This document shows, piece after piece, positions 17,473 to 25,462 of a DNA stretch of 64,000 bases (position 1 is the first letter of the stretch; every line of letters begins with the position of its first letter). A model generated the notes under the pieces. That model saw only the letters and a program-made list of their open reading frames with translations, was not told the origin of the DNA and ran no database searches. The DNA is taken from positions 1 through 64,000 of the forward strand of contig JBGSQK010000071.1 in the NCBI GenBank assembly GCA_041738135.1. The letters run 5' to 3'. Both the position numbers and the translations under genes were made by a program. The stretch comes from JAGOMX01 sp041738135. Its GTDB lineage: Bacteria; Pseudomonadota; Alphaproteobacteria; JAGOMX01.

Positions 17473-17607
17473 GCTTCAGCCCTTCAGACAAAGACCACCC
17501 ATCTCAAATGCAAACCCTATAGGGAATACAATTCGAGTTGATCAAATAACACCCCAGCTTTGATACAAAGATCAAAACCAGGACGTTATCTTAATTCAGT
17601 TCGGGAA

Positions 17608-17874
17608 TTAACCCTGTATTGATTTAATTCTCGCAGAAATGCGAGAAAGTTTGCGAGACGCTGTATTTACGTGAAACAAATTGCGACGTACGCCGCGCAT
17701 TAGTTCAGATTGCATCTCACGAAAACGCGCTTGCGCATCCGTTTTATTACCGCCTAGAATAGCTTCTTCCACATAACGAATATGTGTACGAATGCGTGAC
17801 ATGCGTGCCTTATTCATTATGGTGCGCTTTTCAGCTTGTCTATTACTTTTTAGTGCCGATTTATGGTTAGCCAT
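17608..17874 (-). CDS. rpsT: 30S ribosomal protein S20
   Basis: 88 residues starting M-A-N-H-K-S-A-L-K-S, strongly basic and helical, as expected for S20, which binds 16S rRNA early in assembly. The start is ATG 17874, with AAGGTGAG 9 bases upstream; an in-frame TTG at 17883 is too close to that site. It is directly upstream of dnaA. Confidence 0.97.
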   Translation of the reverse strand: MANHKSALKSNRQAEKRTIMNKARMSRIRTHIRYVEEAILGGNKTDAQARFREMQSELMRGVRRNLFHVNTASRKLSRISARIKSIQG

Positions 17875-17968
17875 GTGTTTCAACTCACCTTGTTAACAAT
17901 TCAATAGACTAGTTTATACACCAGGTTGTGGCGCAGCGTCAATTGAAATTAGACGCCTTCTTTCAATA

Positions 17969-18835
17969 TCATGCTAATTTACGTCCCAACATGTTCTCAA
18001 GAACTCTAATTGGGGCATGTTCAGGATATTTCATGCCTTCTACGGGTAGGTAAAAGGTTTGCTCCATGACGTATTGACCGCCCATTGCCGCATGGGATAC
18101 AAGGTCTGTGTAGACAATCCAGGTGGTGGCTGGCGGGAAGTGAAACTCCCCCTGCTCTACTTGTTGCTGGTAATCCACGTTGGCTTTCATGCGATTGTGC
18201 ATCTGTAGCATGTAGTGATCATAGTCGCTGCGGATCTTTTTCGTGACCCCGAGAGTTTTCAGCAGCTTATGTTTTCCCCAAAATGGTTTGGAGATCTTAC
18301 GTATAAATGTTTTGGCTACACTGGGGAATGACTCACCAATGCGCCAATGACGACCCTGGTTGTTGGGATTTATATTGCTAAAAACACGTAAGATACGCTT
18401 GCCATGGTTAGGATTGGAGGTGAATGCATCCACATGCAAACGGGTGTCGTCCTTGCGGTATGAGCTTTCACGTCCTTGAATTTCCACAGGGCGATAGCTG
18501 GTTTTACCGAGCTCGTAATGGTTTGTATATTGTGGGAATAAGGATTGGATCAGATTTTTAGAGAAATCCACGTAGCGCTGCATCATCTGAGCCATCATGG
18601 CCTCTACCTCAGGTGCGGCATCGATGCCTCGCAATAGGTTTTGATCTGGGAGATAGCTTATGTTTTTCACACTGGGCTTAAGGAAATCGGGGGATAAAAG
18701 CACAGCCTCAGCCTGAGCAAGGGGAAAAGGTAGTTGCGGTAGATAAACCACTGAACCTGTTTCCAGGGCTGCTATAGCGCCATCACAGGTGGTGTTATCA
18801 AAGGTAGTATTTTGAAGAGTGTGTATGAGGCGCAT
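17969..18835 (-). CDS. kdoO: Kdo hydroxylase family protein (Fe(II)/2-oxoglutarate oxygenase)
   Basis: 288 residues matching the KdoO family: S-Y-R-P-x-E-I-x-G-R, R-K-D-D-T-R-L-H-V-D-A-F (HxD metal ligands His134 and Asp136) and I-L-R-V-F-x-N-I-N-P, with a distal His in D-L-V-S-H-A. KdoO adds a 3-hydroxyl to Kdo of lipid A-Kdo2, which shields lipopolysaccharide from acid cleavage. This implies the cell makes Kdo-containing lipopolysaccharide. AGGTGACC precedes the ATG. The gene stands between rpsT and the tRNA. Confidence 0.85.
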   Translation of the reverse strand: MRLIHTLQNTTFDNTTCDGAIAALETGSVVYLPQLPFPLAQAEAVLLSPDFLKPSVKNISYLPDQNLLRGIDAAPEVEAMMAQMMQRYVDFSKNLIQSLFPQYTNHYELGKTSYRPVEIQGRESSYRKDDTRLHVDAFTSNPNHGKRILRVFSNINPNNQGRHWRIGESFPSVAKTFIRKISKPFWGKHKLLKTLGVTKKIRSDYDHYMLQMHNRMKANVDYQQQVEQGEFHFPPATTWIVYTDLVSHAAMGGQYVMEQTFYLPVEGMKYPEHAPIRVLENMLGRKLA

Positions 18836-18856
18836 TGGTCACCTATTTTAAAAAAG

Positions 18857-18933
18857 TGGCGCACCCGAGGGGATTCGAACCTCTGGCCTTTGCCTCCGGA
18901 GGGCAACGCTCTATCCAGCTGAGCTACGGGTGC
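18857..18933 (-). tRNA. tRNA-Arg (anticodon CCG)
   Basis: The minus strand folds as a cloverleaf: acceptor GCACCCG pairs with CGGGTGC, the D arm has AGCTCAGCTGGATAGAGC, the anticodon stem TTGCC/GGCAA holds loop CTCCGGA with anticodon CCG, and the T arm is AGAGGTTCGAATCCCCT. The CCA end is encoded (TGG at 18857-18859 on the plus strand). Reads CGG codons. Confidence 0.96.
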
Positions 18934-19045
18934 AATCGAGATGACTTATACCCTATTTTAATTGAGATGCAAAGAAGAGAGTTCAGCTTGCTTCATTGAC
19001 TCTCATGGCTTACTGAGGCATTATTAAATAAAGGAGCAATTTATA

Positions 19046-19699
19046 TTGGCCAGAACATTCATCGCAAGTATTATTATGGGAATAATCATTACTGTTGTTG
19101 CCATCGCCTCAGATAAAGCGCCTGACGTTAATGATCTTATGCTAACACCTCGTACTCACAGGTTGGTTGGCTTGGAGCATGAAAATGCGGAGATGAAATC
19201 TCGCCTAGCCCAACTGGAAGGTCAATCGGACACCCCTCGTCATAACTCTGAGCTTATTACTAGCCTGAGCGTACAAGTTAAAATGCTTGAAGAAGGATTG
19301 AAAGAAATCAGTTCACGATCAGTTGATTCTCAGAAAGCCCTTGAAGAACGGATTAGCAAGTTAAAGGCTAAGTATTCAGCAGCGAAAGCAGAGATATCAA
19401 AACTACTTTCTATCATTGATAAAGAAAGAGAATACTTTGATCAGCAATTGGCAATGAGAGATAGAGAAATTCTCGGCCTAAGAGCTATTGAAGATAAAGA
19501 TTTTAGCGAGATAAAGCTTAAGTATAGTAAGGAATTAAATTTACTAGCTGAAATGCTAACGGCTGCAAAACAAGAAGTATTTTCACTCAAAAATGAATCA
19601 GGCGAAAAATCTGCTCGAATTGCCCATCTAGAAGAGACTTTAAAAAACGTCACGGCTGAACGAGACACTTTAATGGATGTGGCAGCGGGGACATTTTAA
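19046..19699 (+). CDS. Membrane-anchored coiled-coil protein, TTG start
   Basis: AAGGAG at 19031-19036 is 9 bases before TTG 19046; the next ATG (19079) would leave that site too far away and cut the membrane segment. Residues 3-20 are hydrophobic (signal or anchor). From about 40 to 215 the protein is a long coiled coil rich in Glu, Lys, Leu and Ala (L-E-H-E-N-A-E-M-K-S-R-L-A-Q-L-E). No family is recognised; a structural or envelope role is possible. Confidence 0.68.
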   Translation: MARTFIASIIMGIIITVVAIASDKAPDVNDLMLTPRTHRLVGLEHENAEMKSRLAQLEGQSDTPRHNSELITSLSVQVKMLEEGLKEISSRSVDSQKALEERISKLKAKYSAAKAEISKLLSIIDKEREYFDQQLAMRDREILGLRAIEDKDFSEIKLKYSKELNLLAEMLTAAKQEVFSLKNESGEKSARIAHLEETLKNVTAERDTLMDVAAGTF

Positions 19700-19805
19700 T
19701 CTCGCAATTTCATTAAATTTTAGACAAATTAGTTTTGTCTTCTTGACACACCCCCCTGTCTCATGGTTTCTATCGTGAACGCAACCACATAGGAGTTCCG
19801 AGAAT

Positions 19806-20111
19806 TTGAAGATGTCTATTGTGTTATCAATGGCCTTAACCTTATCAGGCTCATGCTTTTCCCATGCTAGCACTCCAGATGAATTGGATGAGCTCGTTAA
19901 GAAAAGGGAGCGTGTCGATTCCACAGACGATAATCTCACAACTGATTCATACCCCCAGAAATTGTATTTTGCGGGCACCGCTAACCAATTACTACATGAT
20001 TCGTACCAAAGAAAATTATTGAAGCAAGCGTCTGAAGGTGGAGTTCTAACGAACATCAAACCACCACTCAAAATTAGATTCAAGACAAACCAATTTTTAG
20101 GAGCTGAATAA
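19806..20111 (+). CDS. Small exported protein, 101 aa, TTG start
   Basis: AGGAG at 19791-19795 sits 10 bases before TTG 19806 and 16 before ATG 19812, so TTG is favoured although the difference is two residues. The signal peptide ends near S-H-A-S (residue 22). The mature part is charged, with no recognised domain. A near-consensus -35 (TTGACA, 19743-19748) lies upstream. The next gene starts one base after this stop, so they form an operon. Confidence 0.6.
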   Translation: MKMSIVLSMALTLSGSCFSHASTPDELDELVKKRERVDSTDDNLTTDSYPQKLYFAGTANQLLHDSYQRKLLKQASEGGVLTNIKPPLKIRFKTNQFLGAE

Positions 20112-20112
20112 C

Positions 20113-20544
20113 ATGTTAAGCAGAATCATTCCCCTTGCCATTTGTATGGCTCTTTTAGTTTCAAACACTACTTATTCTAGCTACGAGCAGGGTGATCACA
20201 CCCGTAAACGGACAAGATCCGATGTTACCATTGAAGCATATGAGGCGCTAGAAGCTGATTATGTACTATTGAAACAACGCATCAAGAGCATGGAACTTAC
20301 AGAAGATGATTTAACGCAAACCATACGTCTTAACGATTTTATAAAAGAAGGACTGTATGTTCAGATTGCTGAGCTCAAAAAACAAAACCGAAAATTGCTT
20401 GCAAGCGCAGAGATAAATTCAGCGCATACAGATGAAGGCGCAACACCAACAAAGCCTGCAAAAACGAAGCTAAAGCGCAGAAATGGTGTCTTAGATCTGG
20501 GAGCCTATGTGCGCGCTCAAACGGGGGATAACCTTCGAAAATAG
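20113..20544 (+). CDS. Exported coiled-coil protein, 143 aa
   Basis: Signal peptide residues 1-21, then a basic R-K-R-T-R-S segment, a coiled coil (about 40-95, including E-A-L-E-A-D-Y-V-L-L-K-Q-R-I) and a Lys/Arg-rich tail. The start follows the previous stop by one base, indicating translational coupling. The basic patch reads like a nuclear localisation signal, but in a bacterial exported protein that is only suggestive. Confidence 0.62.
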   Translation: MLSRIIPLAICMALLVSNTTYSSYEQGDHTRKRTRSDVTIEAYEALEADYVLLKQRIKSMELTEDDLTQTIRLNDFIKEGLYVQIAELKKQNRKLLASAEINSAHTDEGATPTKPAKTKLKRRNGVLDLGAYVRAQTGDNLRK

Positions 20545-20624
20545 CATTATTTTTCCCTTTACAATCTGAATGTTAGCGGATACCTTTTATGGTAACGTTG
20601 AGTGTTTTATATAAGGAGATTACC

Positions 20625-21104
20625 ATGTGGAAGAAGAAAATCGCTCTAACTCTTTGCCTAGGTATATTATTTGGTGGATTTGGCTTAGCGTCCAACGAAA
20701 ATTTGGAAAGTCCACTTAAGTACCAAACTATAGTTGCATCAGACGTCAAAAATGAGTCAGACCCCACTCTTGATTTAGAATTGTTCTTAAATGATTTATT
20801 CAGTGACCCGAGGTGCTTGGCCAAACCCTATGTATTGCATACACCTCCGAATTCGGAAACAGCTTCTCCTTTGGTGAGTCATCATCATAATTATACCATG
20901 AACAATGAAGGTGTTATCACGGCCATGCGTGAGAGAAGATACACCCAATCGGATCAATTGGTCGCAGAGATTTATAGCCTTGAGCACGGACCGCAACCGT
21001 TATCGAATGCTGAGAGGAAAAGGGATGAAACTTTATTCCAGATGATACCTATGGATCAGGCTACGGAAGATGCTCTTTTGCAGATATTGGGCGTGGATGA
21101 GTAG
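20625..21104 (+). CDS. Exported protein of unknown function, 159 aa
   Basis: AAGGAG (20613-20618) is 6 bases before ATG 20625, so the ATG at 20589 is rejected. The signal peptide is W-K-K-K-I-A-L-T-L-C-L-G-I-L-F-G-G-F-G-L. The mature part is acidic and Pro/Leu-rich, with a His stretch (H-H-H-N). No family is recognised. It is the fourth small exported gene in a row on this strand. Confidence 0.62.
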   Translation: MWKKKIALTLCLGILFGGFGLASNENLESPLKYQTIVASDVKNESDPTLDLELFLNDLFSDPRCLAKPYVLHTPPNSETASPLVSHHHNYTMNNEGVITAMRERRYTQSDQLVAEIYSLEHGPQPLSNAERKRDETLFQMIPMDQATEDALLQILGVDE

Positions 21105-21140
21105 ATAAGAGTACTATGAGCAGCTAATTCTGGCATTCGT

Positions 21141-21259
21141 GTCATACCCGCGAAGGCGGGTATCCAGCACATCAAGGGAGTGAAGCGACTCAGAATAGTC
21201 TATTATTGTAGCGGCTTTGCCGCACATCTGCGCTGGATTCCCGCCTTCGCGGGTATGAC
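21141..21259. repeat. Palindromic repeat, family A, 119 bp
   Basis: Starts GTCATACCCGCGAAGGCGGG and ends with CGCGGGTATGAC, its reverse complement. The interior has GAAGCGACTCAGAATAGTCT, shared with the elements at 43045-43163 and 59162-59280, all exactly 119 bp. It lies between convergent genes. Confidence 0.95.
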
Positions 21260-21274
21260 ACAAATGCGTACGTC

Positions 21275-21688
21275 TTACAGACGCAACTGTTTTAACGCTT
21301 CCAAACAGACACCCAAATCTTTCCAGGAGCAACCTTGGCAAATTTCGTGAAACTTGTCTTCGTTCACATTGGCTGCAATTCTTTTTTTGGCTTGACCCCA
21401 TGTGATGCTGTCACCTGTTTTTAGCTCTAAGGCTGAACGATGTTTACGATCGAGACTCTGAATAAATTCTTCATCGGATCCGCAGAAGGCATCTTGCTGG
21501 TGCGGACAAGCAGCACAGATAGAATCTGTGTGATCGGTGACTTCTATTACAGCCTCATCACCGCCCTCCCCTTTTAATTGATCAGAGATGGCTTGGAAGT
21601 TCTCCACAAAGCCCGGTGAATAACCTGCGCCTTGAAATCCCAGTGTGCACATAAAATGATGTGGGCGGAAAGTAAGCTTGGCTGTCAT
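21275..21688 (-). CDS. DUF1284 family Cys-rich protein
   Basis: The 137-residue sequence matches DUF1284: R-P-H-H-F-M-C-T-L-G-F-Q-G near the start, Y-S-P-x-F-V, C-A-A-C-P, and a late C-Q-G-C-S-W. The Cys pairs suggest an iron-sulfur or zinc site; no function is established for the family. It has no signal peptide. It ends near the palindromic repeat and starts 3 bases after the stop of the upstream exported protein gene, so the two are co-transcribed. Confidence 0.8.
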   Translation of the reverse strand: MTAKLTFRPHHFMCTLGFQGAGYSPGFVENFQAISDQLKGEGGDEAVIEVTDHTDSICAACPHQQDAFCGSDEEFIQSLDRKHRSALELKTGDSITWGQAKKRIAANVNEDKFHEICQGCSWKDLGVCLEALKQLRL

Positions 21689-21691
21689 AAA

Positions 21692-22024
21692 TTAATCAGC
21701 CTTAGTTAAAATGTGCTCTATCAGCTGAGAAATTTTTGGCGCTTGTGTAAAGCGTAACAGTATGGTCTGAGGAGCATTTATCACCTGCCCAGGATGCACT
21801 AATACATTTTCCACATAACCATTTTGTTTCGAAACAACAGCAACTCTCATTTTCATGCATATCAGATCCCTAACATGATCACCTAGATTTAAGTAATCAC
21901 CTCGAGTTACAGAAATATTATCAATTCGACCGCAAGGAAGAGGCGCTATTAATTCGTCTGAGGCTATGGCCTCTTGTACAAGAAAATACGTGAGGAGAAT
22001 CAGTGCTAATAGTTTGTTAAACAT
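21692..22024 (-). CDS. Exported biotinyl/lipoyl-like domain protein, 110 aa
   Basis: After a signal peptide (1-22, ends A-S) the sequence from about 30 to 92 follows the biotinyl domain plan: G-D-Y-L-N-L-G-D-H-V, then C-M-K-M at 56-59 in the place of A-M-K-M (Lys58 would be the biotin site), and G-Y-V-E-N-V-L-V-H-P-G-Q-V-I-N. Biotin carriers act in the cytoplasm with carboxylases; none is encoded nearby. It could alternatively be a stand-alone barrel-sandwich domain like those of membrane-fusion proteins. The call rests on motif reading. Confidence 0.6.
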   Translation of the reverse strand: MFNKLLALILLTYFLVQEAIASDELIAPLPCGRIDNISVTRGDYLNLGDHVRDLICMKMRVAVVSKQNGYVENVLVHPGQVINAPQTILLRFTQAPKISQLIEHILTKAD

Positions 22025-22086
22025 GATCTTTTCCTTTTAGCTGTTGAAGGAACTATAGTCGACCTCCACATTAAAAGGCAATACCG

Positions 22087-22524
22087 TTATTTCTTATCCG
22101 CGTCCAATCCCTGATCTTTGGCATCATTTAGTTGAAAACTGTTGATGGTTACGAGACCGATGGTATTGTCAGGGCTGGCTTTTTGCGCAACTGATTCAAG
22201 ACGTTTTTTGATCATTTCTATATCGGGTTGTTCATCCTTACTCCATATGAGGGGGAGAATCACATAGAGCTCATGGATAATCGCATCACGTATACGGGGG
22301 CCAAATTGTAGGAGGGTCGCTTTTTTACCCTCTTCTTTTGGTTCAATGGCCATGCTTAATGAATAGTAGGCTTGAACTTCTTCACGTAACAAAACTGGGA
22401 TAACGATGTCATTTAAGTCAAGCTTGGTTTCGGTATTTTTCTTTGCTTCACCGCCATGATCACCTGCGTGGGCAGACGGTGAAAAACATAAGGCCATAAT
22501 TATCACGCAGATTTTTCTTACCAT
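22087..22524 (-). CDS. Exported protein, weakly FliL-like
   Basis: 145 residues with a signal peptide (about 1-20, S-A-H-A-G). The body has a pattern reminiscent of FliL-type proteins: V-Q-A-Y-Y-S-L-S-M-A-I-E, then G-P-R-I-R-D-A-I-I-H-E-L-Y and a helix with M-I-K-K-R-L. FliL sits at the flagellar motor; fliQ, fliR and flhB elsewhere in the window show that the flagellar secretion genes exist here. The similarity is weak. Its first 7 bases overlap the end of thiL, so it is in the nusB-thiL operon. Confidence 0.55.
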   Translation of the reverse strand: MVRKICVIIMALCFSPSAHAGDHGGEAKKNTETKLDLNDIVIPVLLREEVQAYYSLSMAIEPKEEGKKATLLQFGPRIRDAIIHELYVILPLIWSKDEQPDIEMIKKRLESVAQKASPDNTIGLVTINSFQLNDAKDQGLDADKK

Positions 22525-23534
22525 TGGTGTTCGTACCCTAAGTGACTTATGGGTAATTGATTACCTTGATCATCCATAAGTAAAATTCTTTTCGTATCAT
22601 CAGCATCTTCAGGCTTCACACCCAGATGTCCTATACATGTTATGGGAACAGCGTATCTTTGTGCAAGATATTCTATATGATCTGCCTCGCCGGGGGACGC
22701 TGTAAATATGAGTTCATAGTCATCCCCTCCTGCACAGATGGCATCAAATATGGCGGCGTGATGGGAAGCATCGCTGGCTTTCAATAGGTTCTTGACGGCT
22801 TTCGATAAAGGAATCCGATCGCGGCGAACATAAGCCTGCAAATCCGAGGACTCGCAGATCAGCTTTAGGTCTAGCAATAAGCCATCAGATATGTCTGTGG
22901 CGGCATGGACCACATCGCCTAGGTGCTGAGCTAACCTGTGCCGAGGATTTGGCACATGGTAACGAGAGATGAGGAAATTACGATCCACGTCAGTTAAATT
23001 CGTATATAGGCCCTGAAGACAATTAAAGCCTAAAGCCGCGTCGCCAATGGTGCCCGTCACATAAATACGATCACCTGACTGCGCGCCGCATCGGGTAATG
23101 GCAAGGCTTTCTGCCACATCACCAATGGCTGTAATGGAAATGTTTAGTGGTCCATTGGATTTATTCGTATCACCACCAATTAAGCTGACGTGAAAGTTTT
23201 GGTTATCCTCGCCTAGACTGCTGAAAAATCTACCCAGCCACTCTTGTGTAATTGAGTCCCCAAGAGTTAAGCACAACGTATATCCAATAGGATGAGCGCC
23301 CATGGCGGCTAGATCAGATAGATTAACACGCAAAGCCTTCTTAGCGATGGTTTCGGGAGGATCAGTCATGAAGAAATGGGTGTTTTCGATAATTGCATCT
23401 GTGGTCATGACCAACATCTTGCCTGCAGGAAATTCCAGGACGGCAGCATCTTCTTCACAGTTTAATTGGAGAGATTGAATTTGGGCAAGTGGCGCAATGA
23501 AGTTTTTAATAATGTCACGTTCTGAAAGCCCCAT
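22518..23534 (-). CDS. thiL: Thiamine-monophosphate kinase
   Basis: This protein phosphorylates thiamine monophosphate to the active diphosphate. Visible family features are D-A-A-V-L near residue 30, M-T-T-D-A-I-I-E-N-T-H-F, R-V-N-L-S-D-L-A-A-M-G, L-I-G-G-D-T-N and A-T-D-I-S-D-G-L. The ATG at 23534 gives 338 residues with a usual N-terminus (S-E-R-D-I-I-K-N-F). The only good ribosome site, AAGGAGG at 23567-23573, is 32 bases upstream and sits 5 bases before an in-frame ATT codon, so the true start may be further upstream. It lies directly after nusB. Confidence 0.9.
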   Translation of the reverse strand: MGLSERDIIKNFIAPLAQIQSLQLNCEEDAAVLEFPAGKMLVMTTDAIIENTHFFMTDPPETIAKKALRVNLSDLAAMGAHPIGYTLCLTLGDSITQEWLGRFFSSLGEDNQNFHVSLIGGDTNKSNGPLNISITAIGDVAESLAITRCGAQSGDRIYVTGTIGDAALGFNCLQGLYTNLTDVDRNFLISRYHVPNPRHRLAQHLGDVVHAATDISDGLLLDLKLICESSDLQAYVRRDRIPLSKAVKNLLKASDASHHAAIFDAICAGGDDYELIFTASPGEADHIEYLAQRYAVPITCIGHLGVKPEDADDTKRILLMDDQGNQLPISHLGYEHQW

Positions 23535-23553
23535 GTGGGGAGGCAATGCCTTA

Positions 23554-24120
23554 TCAGTAATTAGAACCTCCTTCGTCTTCCCAATTTGATACGCCACTGG
23601 TATTATATTCCTTTGTAAAGTCTTTAACGTCAACTACGGGCACATCATTCATTTTCAAGCCCAGAGTCCGCGCCACATGATCAAGTATGCCGTTCACAAA
23701 TCCCGGTTCACGCGCCGAGAAGAAATCACGGGTTACATTTACATATTCATCGATTATGACGGCGGCTGCAAGGTTTTTATCCATGAGAAACTCACCACAG
23801 GCTGCACGCAAGATAGCGCGCAATACCGCATCTAAGCGTTCAATCTTCCAAGTGGCCGGCAAACTTTCCATTATAAAGCCATCAATTTGCACATATTTTT
23901 CGTAAGTCGCCTGCACGATTTCCTCGAATAATTTTCGATTCACGACCATTTCTTTTTCTTGATCAGAATGAACGTTTAATCTGTGTTCGAGGAATTCTTT
24001 AACAACCGAATCAGCACCCCTATCGGAGAGTTCCATCTGATATAACGCTTGTACAGCAGCCAGTCTGGCTGCATGATTACCTTTACTATTCTTAACCGAT
24101 TTCACTGCTGCGTCTGTCAT
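23554..24120 (-). CDS. nusB: Transcription antitermination factor NusB
   Basis: A helical protein with the NusB signature: A-A-R-L-A-A-V-Q-A-L-Y-Q-M-E-L near the start and, late, L-R-A-I-L-R-A-A, V-I-I-D-E-Y-V-N-V-T, and P-G-F-V-N-G-I-L-D. It binds boxA RNA with S10 in rRNA transcription. ATG 24120 is chosen because GGTG lies 6 bases upstream; ATG 24132 is also in frame. The protein has a C-terminal extension of about 20 residues. nusB then thiL is the usual order. Confidence 0.93.
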   Translation of the reverse strand: MTDAAVKSVKNSKGNHAARLAAVQALYQMELSDRGADSVVKEFLEHRLNVHSDQEKEMVVNRKLFEEIVQATYEKYVQIDGFIMESLPATWKIERLDAVLRAILRAACGEFLMDKNLAAAVIIDEYVNVTRDFFSAREPGFVNGILDHVARTLGLKMNDVPVVDVKDFTKEYNTSGVSNWEDEGGSNY

Positions 24121-24297
24121 GATTAACACCATATAATAATAGTTTGAACCCGTCCCGATATAGTTATATTATATATCATTAAGATTAACAAACGGTTAAA
24201 TCAGGTAAATTGAATTGAAATGAAACCTGTTAAATCCGGCTTATGCATATGTAATTTTCATTACCGCACCCCATAAGGTTCCATGAGGAGAGACAGC

Positions 24298-24543
24298 ATG
24301 AAGAAGTTAGCCACCCTGACATTATTATTTTTGCTCAATAAGGAGATAGCTTGCTGCTCCGATCCCGATCTAGGTGAATTTAACAAATACACATCTATCT
24401 CCAGCTTACGCATTCCGCCACTAATACCTGACAAACTCACCTCCATAAGTAACAACCTATCAGCCCTGTGGTCATTCCTGCAAGGCAACGAGGAGGATGA
24501 GTGTCTACCTATCGTAGATATTTACCTGGCAATGTTCATGTAA
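24298..24543 (+). CDS. Small exported protein, 81 aa
   Basis: AGGAG at 24286-24290 precedes ATG 24298, so the in-frame ATG at 24283 is rejected. Residues 1-16 form a signal peptide (K-K-L-A-T-L-T-L-L-F-L-L), followed by C-C-S near the likely cut. The rest is short, Ser/Pro/Leu-rich, with no recognised domain. Confidence 0.5.
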   Translation: MKKLATLTLLFLLNKEIACCSDPDLGEFNKYTSISSLRIPPLIPDKLTSISNNLSALWSFLQGNEEDECLPIVDIYLAMFM

Positions 24544-24662
24544 GCTTATGCTTTTTTATGATTTTCGCCGTTTACTTTTAATTCGCCTTATGTATAATTC
24601 CCGTGAAAGTCGAACAAGGAGATTCCTTGTAAGAACAAGCTTAATCTAAATGGGAGAATAAA

Positions 24663-25106
24663 ATGCACACAACAACTAAATTGCAACTTTTGGCCATTGC
24701 CGGCCTAATGGTTATTTGCCAACCAACAATTGCTGCACCTAAAGAAGCAAACAAAGGAGCAATAAATAAACATTGCCCTTCCGAAATAACAAACAAACAA
24801 ATTTCTGAATTAGCTGGCAACCAGAAGGCCACCTTCAATAATGTTGAGTTTCTAGTGGGTCCGAAGTTCGCACAATTTGCAGGCAAGCGGTATATGGACT
24901 TACAGCAAGCGGGTAAAGCGGCAGATACAATTGCCCTAAAGAATGAAAAAGTCAAAGGCCAAAAGGCTGTTTGCGTTTATGCCTATACCTATAAAGCTGT
25001 TTCAAAGAAGCCAGAAGCTGCGGGCAAAGAAGTGGACCGCACTGGCCGCATTCGCATACACACTATGCTTGCCGGTGAAGCACCTGCTGCTGCAGAAAAA
25101 AAATAA
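24663..25106 (+). CDS. Exported protein of unknown function, 147 aa
   Basis: AGGAG-like sequence (GGGAGAATAAA) precedes the ATG. The signal peptide ends T-I-A-A (residue 24). The mature protein is Lys/Ala-rich, with two Cys residues (H-C-P-S and A-V-C-V-Y-A-Y) that may pair, and an Ala/Glu/Lys end. A strong terminator follows at 25136-25168, so it is a single-gene transcript. No family is recognised. Confidence 0.68.
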   Translation: MHTTTKLQLLAIAGLMVICQPTIAAPKEANKGAINKHCPSEITNKQISELAGNQKATFNNVEFLVGPKFAQFAGKRYMDLQQAGKAADTIALKNEKVKGQKAVCVYAYTYKAVSKKPEAAGKEVDRTGRIRIHTMLAGEAPAAAEKK

Positions 25107-25135
25107 AGTTTCTTTTCATTTGAAATCTTGCGTTT

Positions 25136-25168
25136 AGGTCATTTCGCTTCTGCGGAATGACCTTTTTG
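25136..25168 (+). terminator. Rho-independent terminator
   Basis: AGGTCATT (25136-25143) pairs with AATGACCT (25156-25163), with partial pairing inside the loop, followed by a T run. It lies 30 bases after the stop of the exported protein gene at 24663-25106. Confidence 0.88.
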
Positions 25169-25250
25169 ATTCTGGTGGATCCACTTAATGCATTGAGTTC
25201 CACCCGTAAAGCATTTATAAATATAAGGGGTAAGCATTCACCAAAGGCTC

Positions 25251-25413
25251 GTCATCCAGAGCGCGCCTCCGCTTTGCGGAGGAAGCGAAGGATCCAGCAT
25301 ATGAGTGTGAGCACTTGCGAACTCCATGTTTAAATTGGATCGAGTTCGCAAGTGCTCACACTCATATGCTGGATCCCACGCTGCAACGCTACGCTTTTGC
25401 TGCTCTGGATGAC
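25251..25413. repeat. Palindromic repeat, family C, 163 bp
   Basis: Starts GTCATCCAGAGCGCGCC and ends GCTCTGGATGAC. The inner parts also pair: GTGAGCACTTGCGAACTC faces GAGTTCGCAAGTGCTCAC, and GGATCCAGCATATGAGTG faces CACTCATATGCTGGATCC. This makes a very long, nearly closed hairpin. The same end sequence occurs at 36671-36905. The rest of the 356-base gap holds only the terminator. Confidence 0.93.
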
Positions 25414-25462
25414 GAACTTTTTGGTGAACGGTTACAACAAGATCAATGATTGAGGATCGAAC

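Noticed and set aside
17473..17607. Replication origin beside dnaA
   Set aside because: No TTATNCACA cluster or AT-rich unwinding element is visible in the rpsT-dnaA gap.
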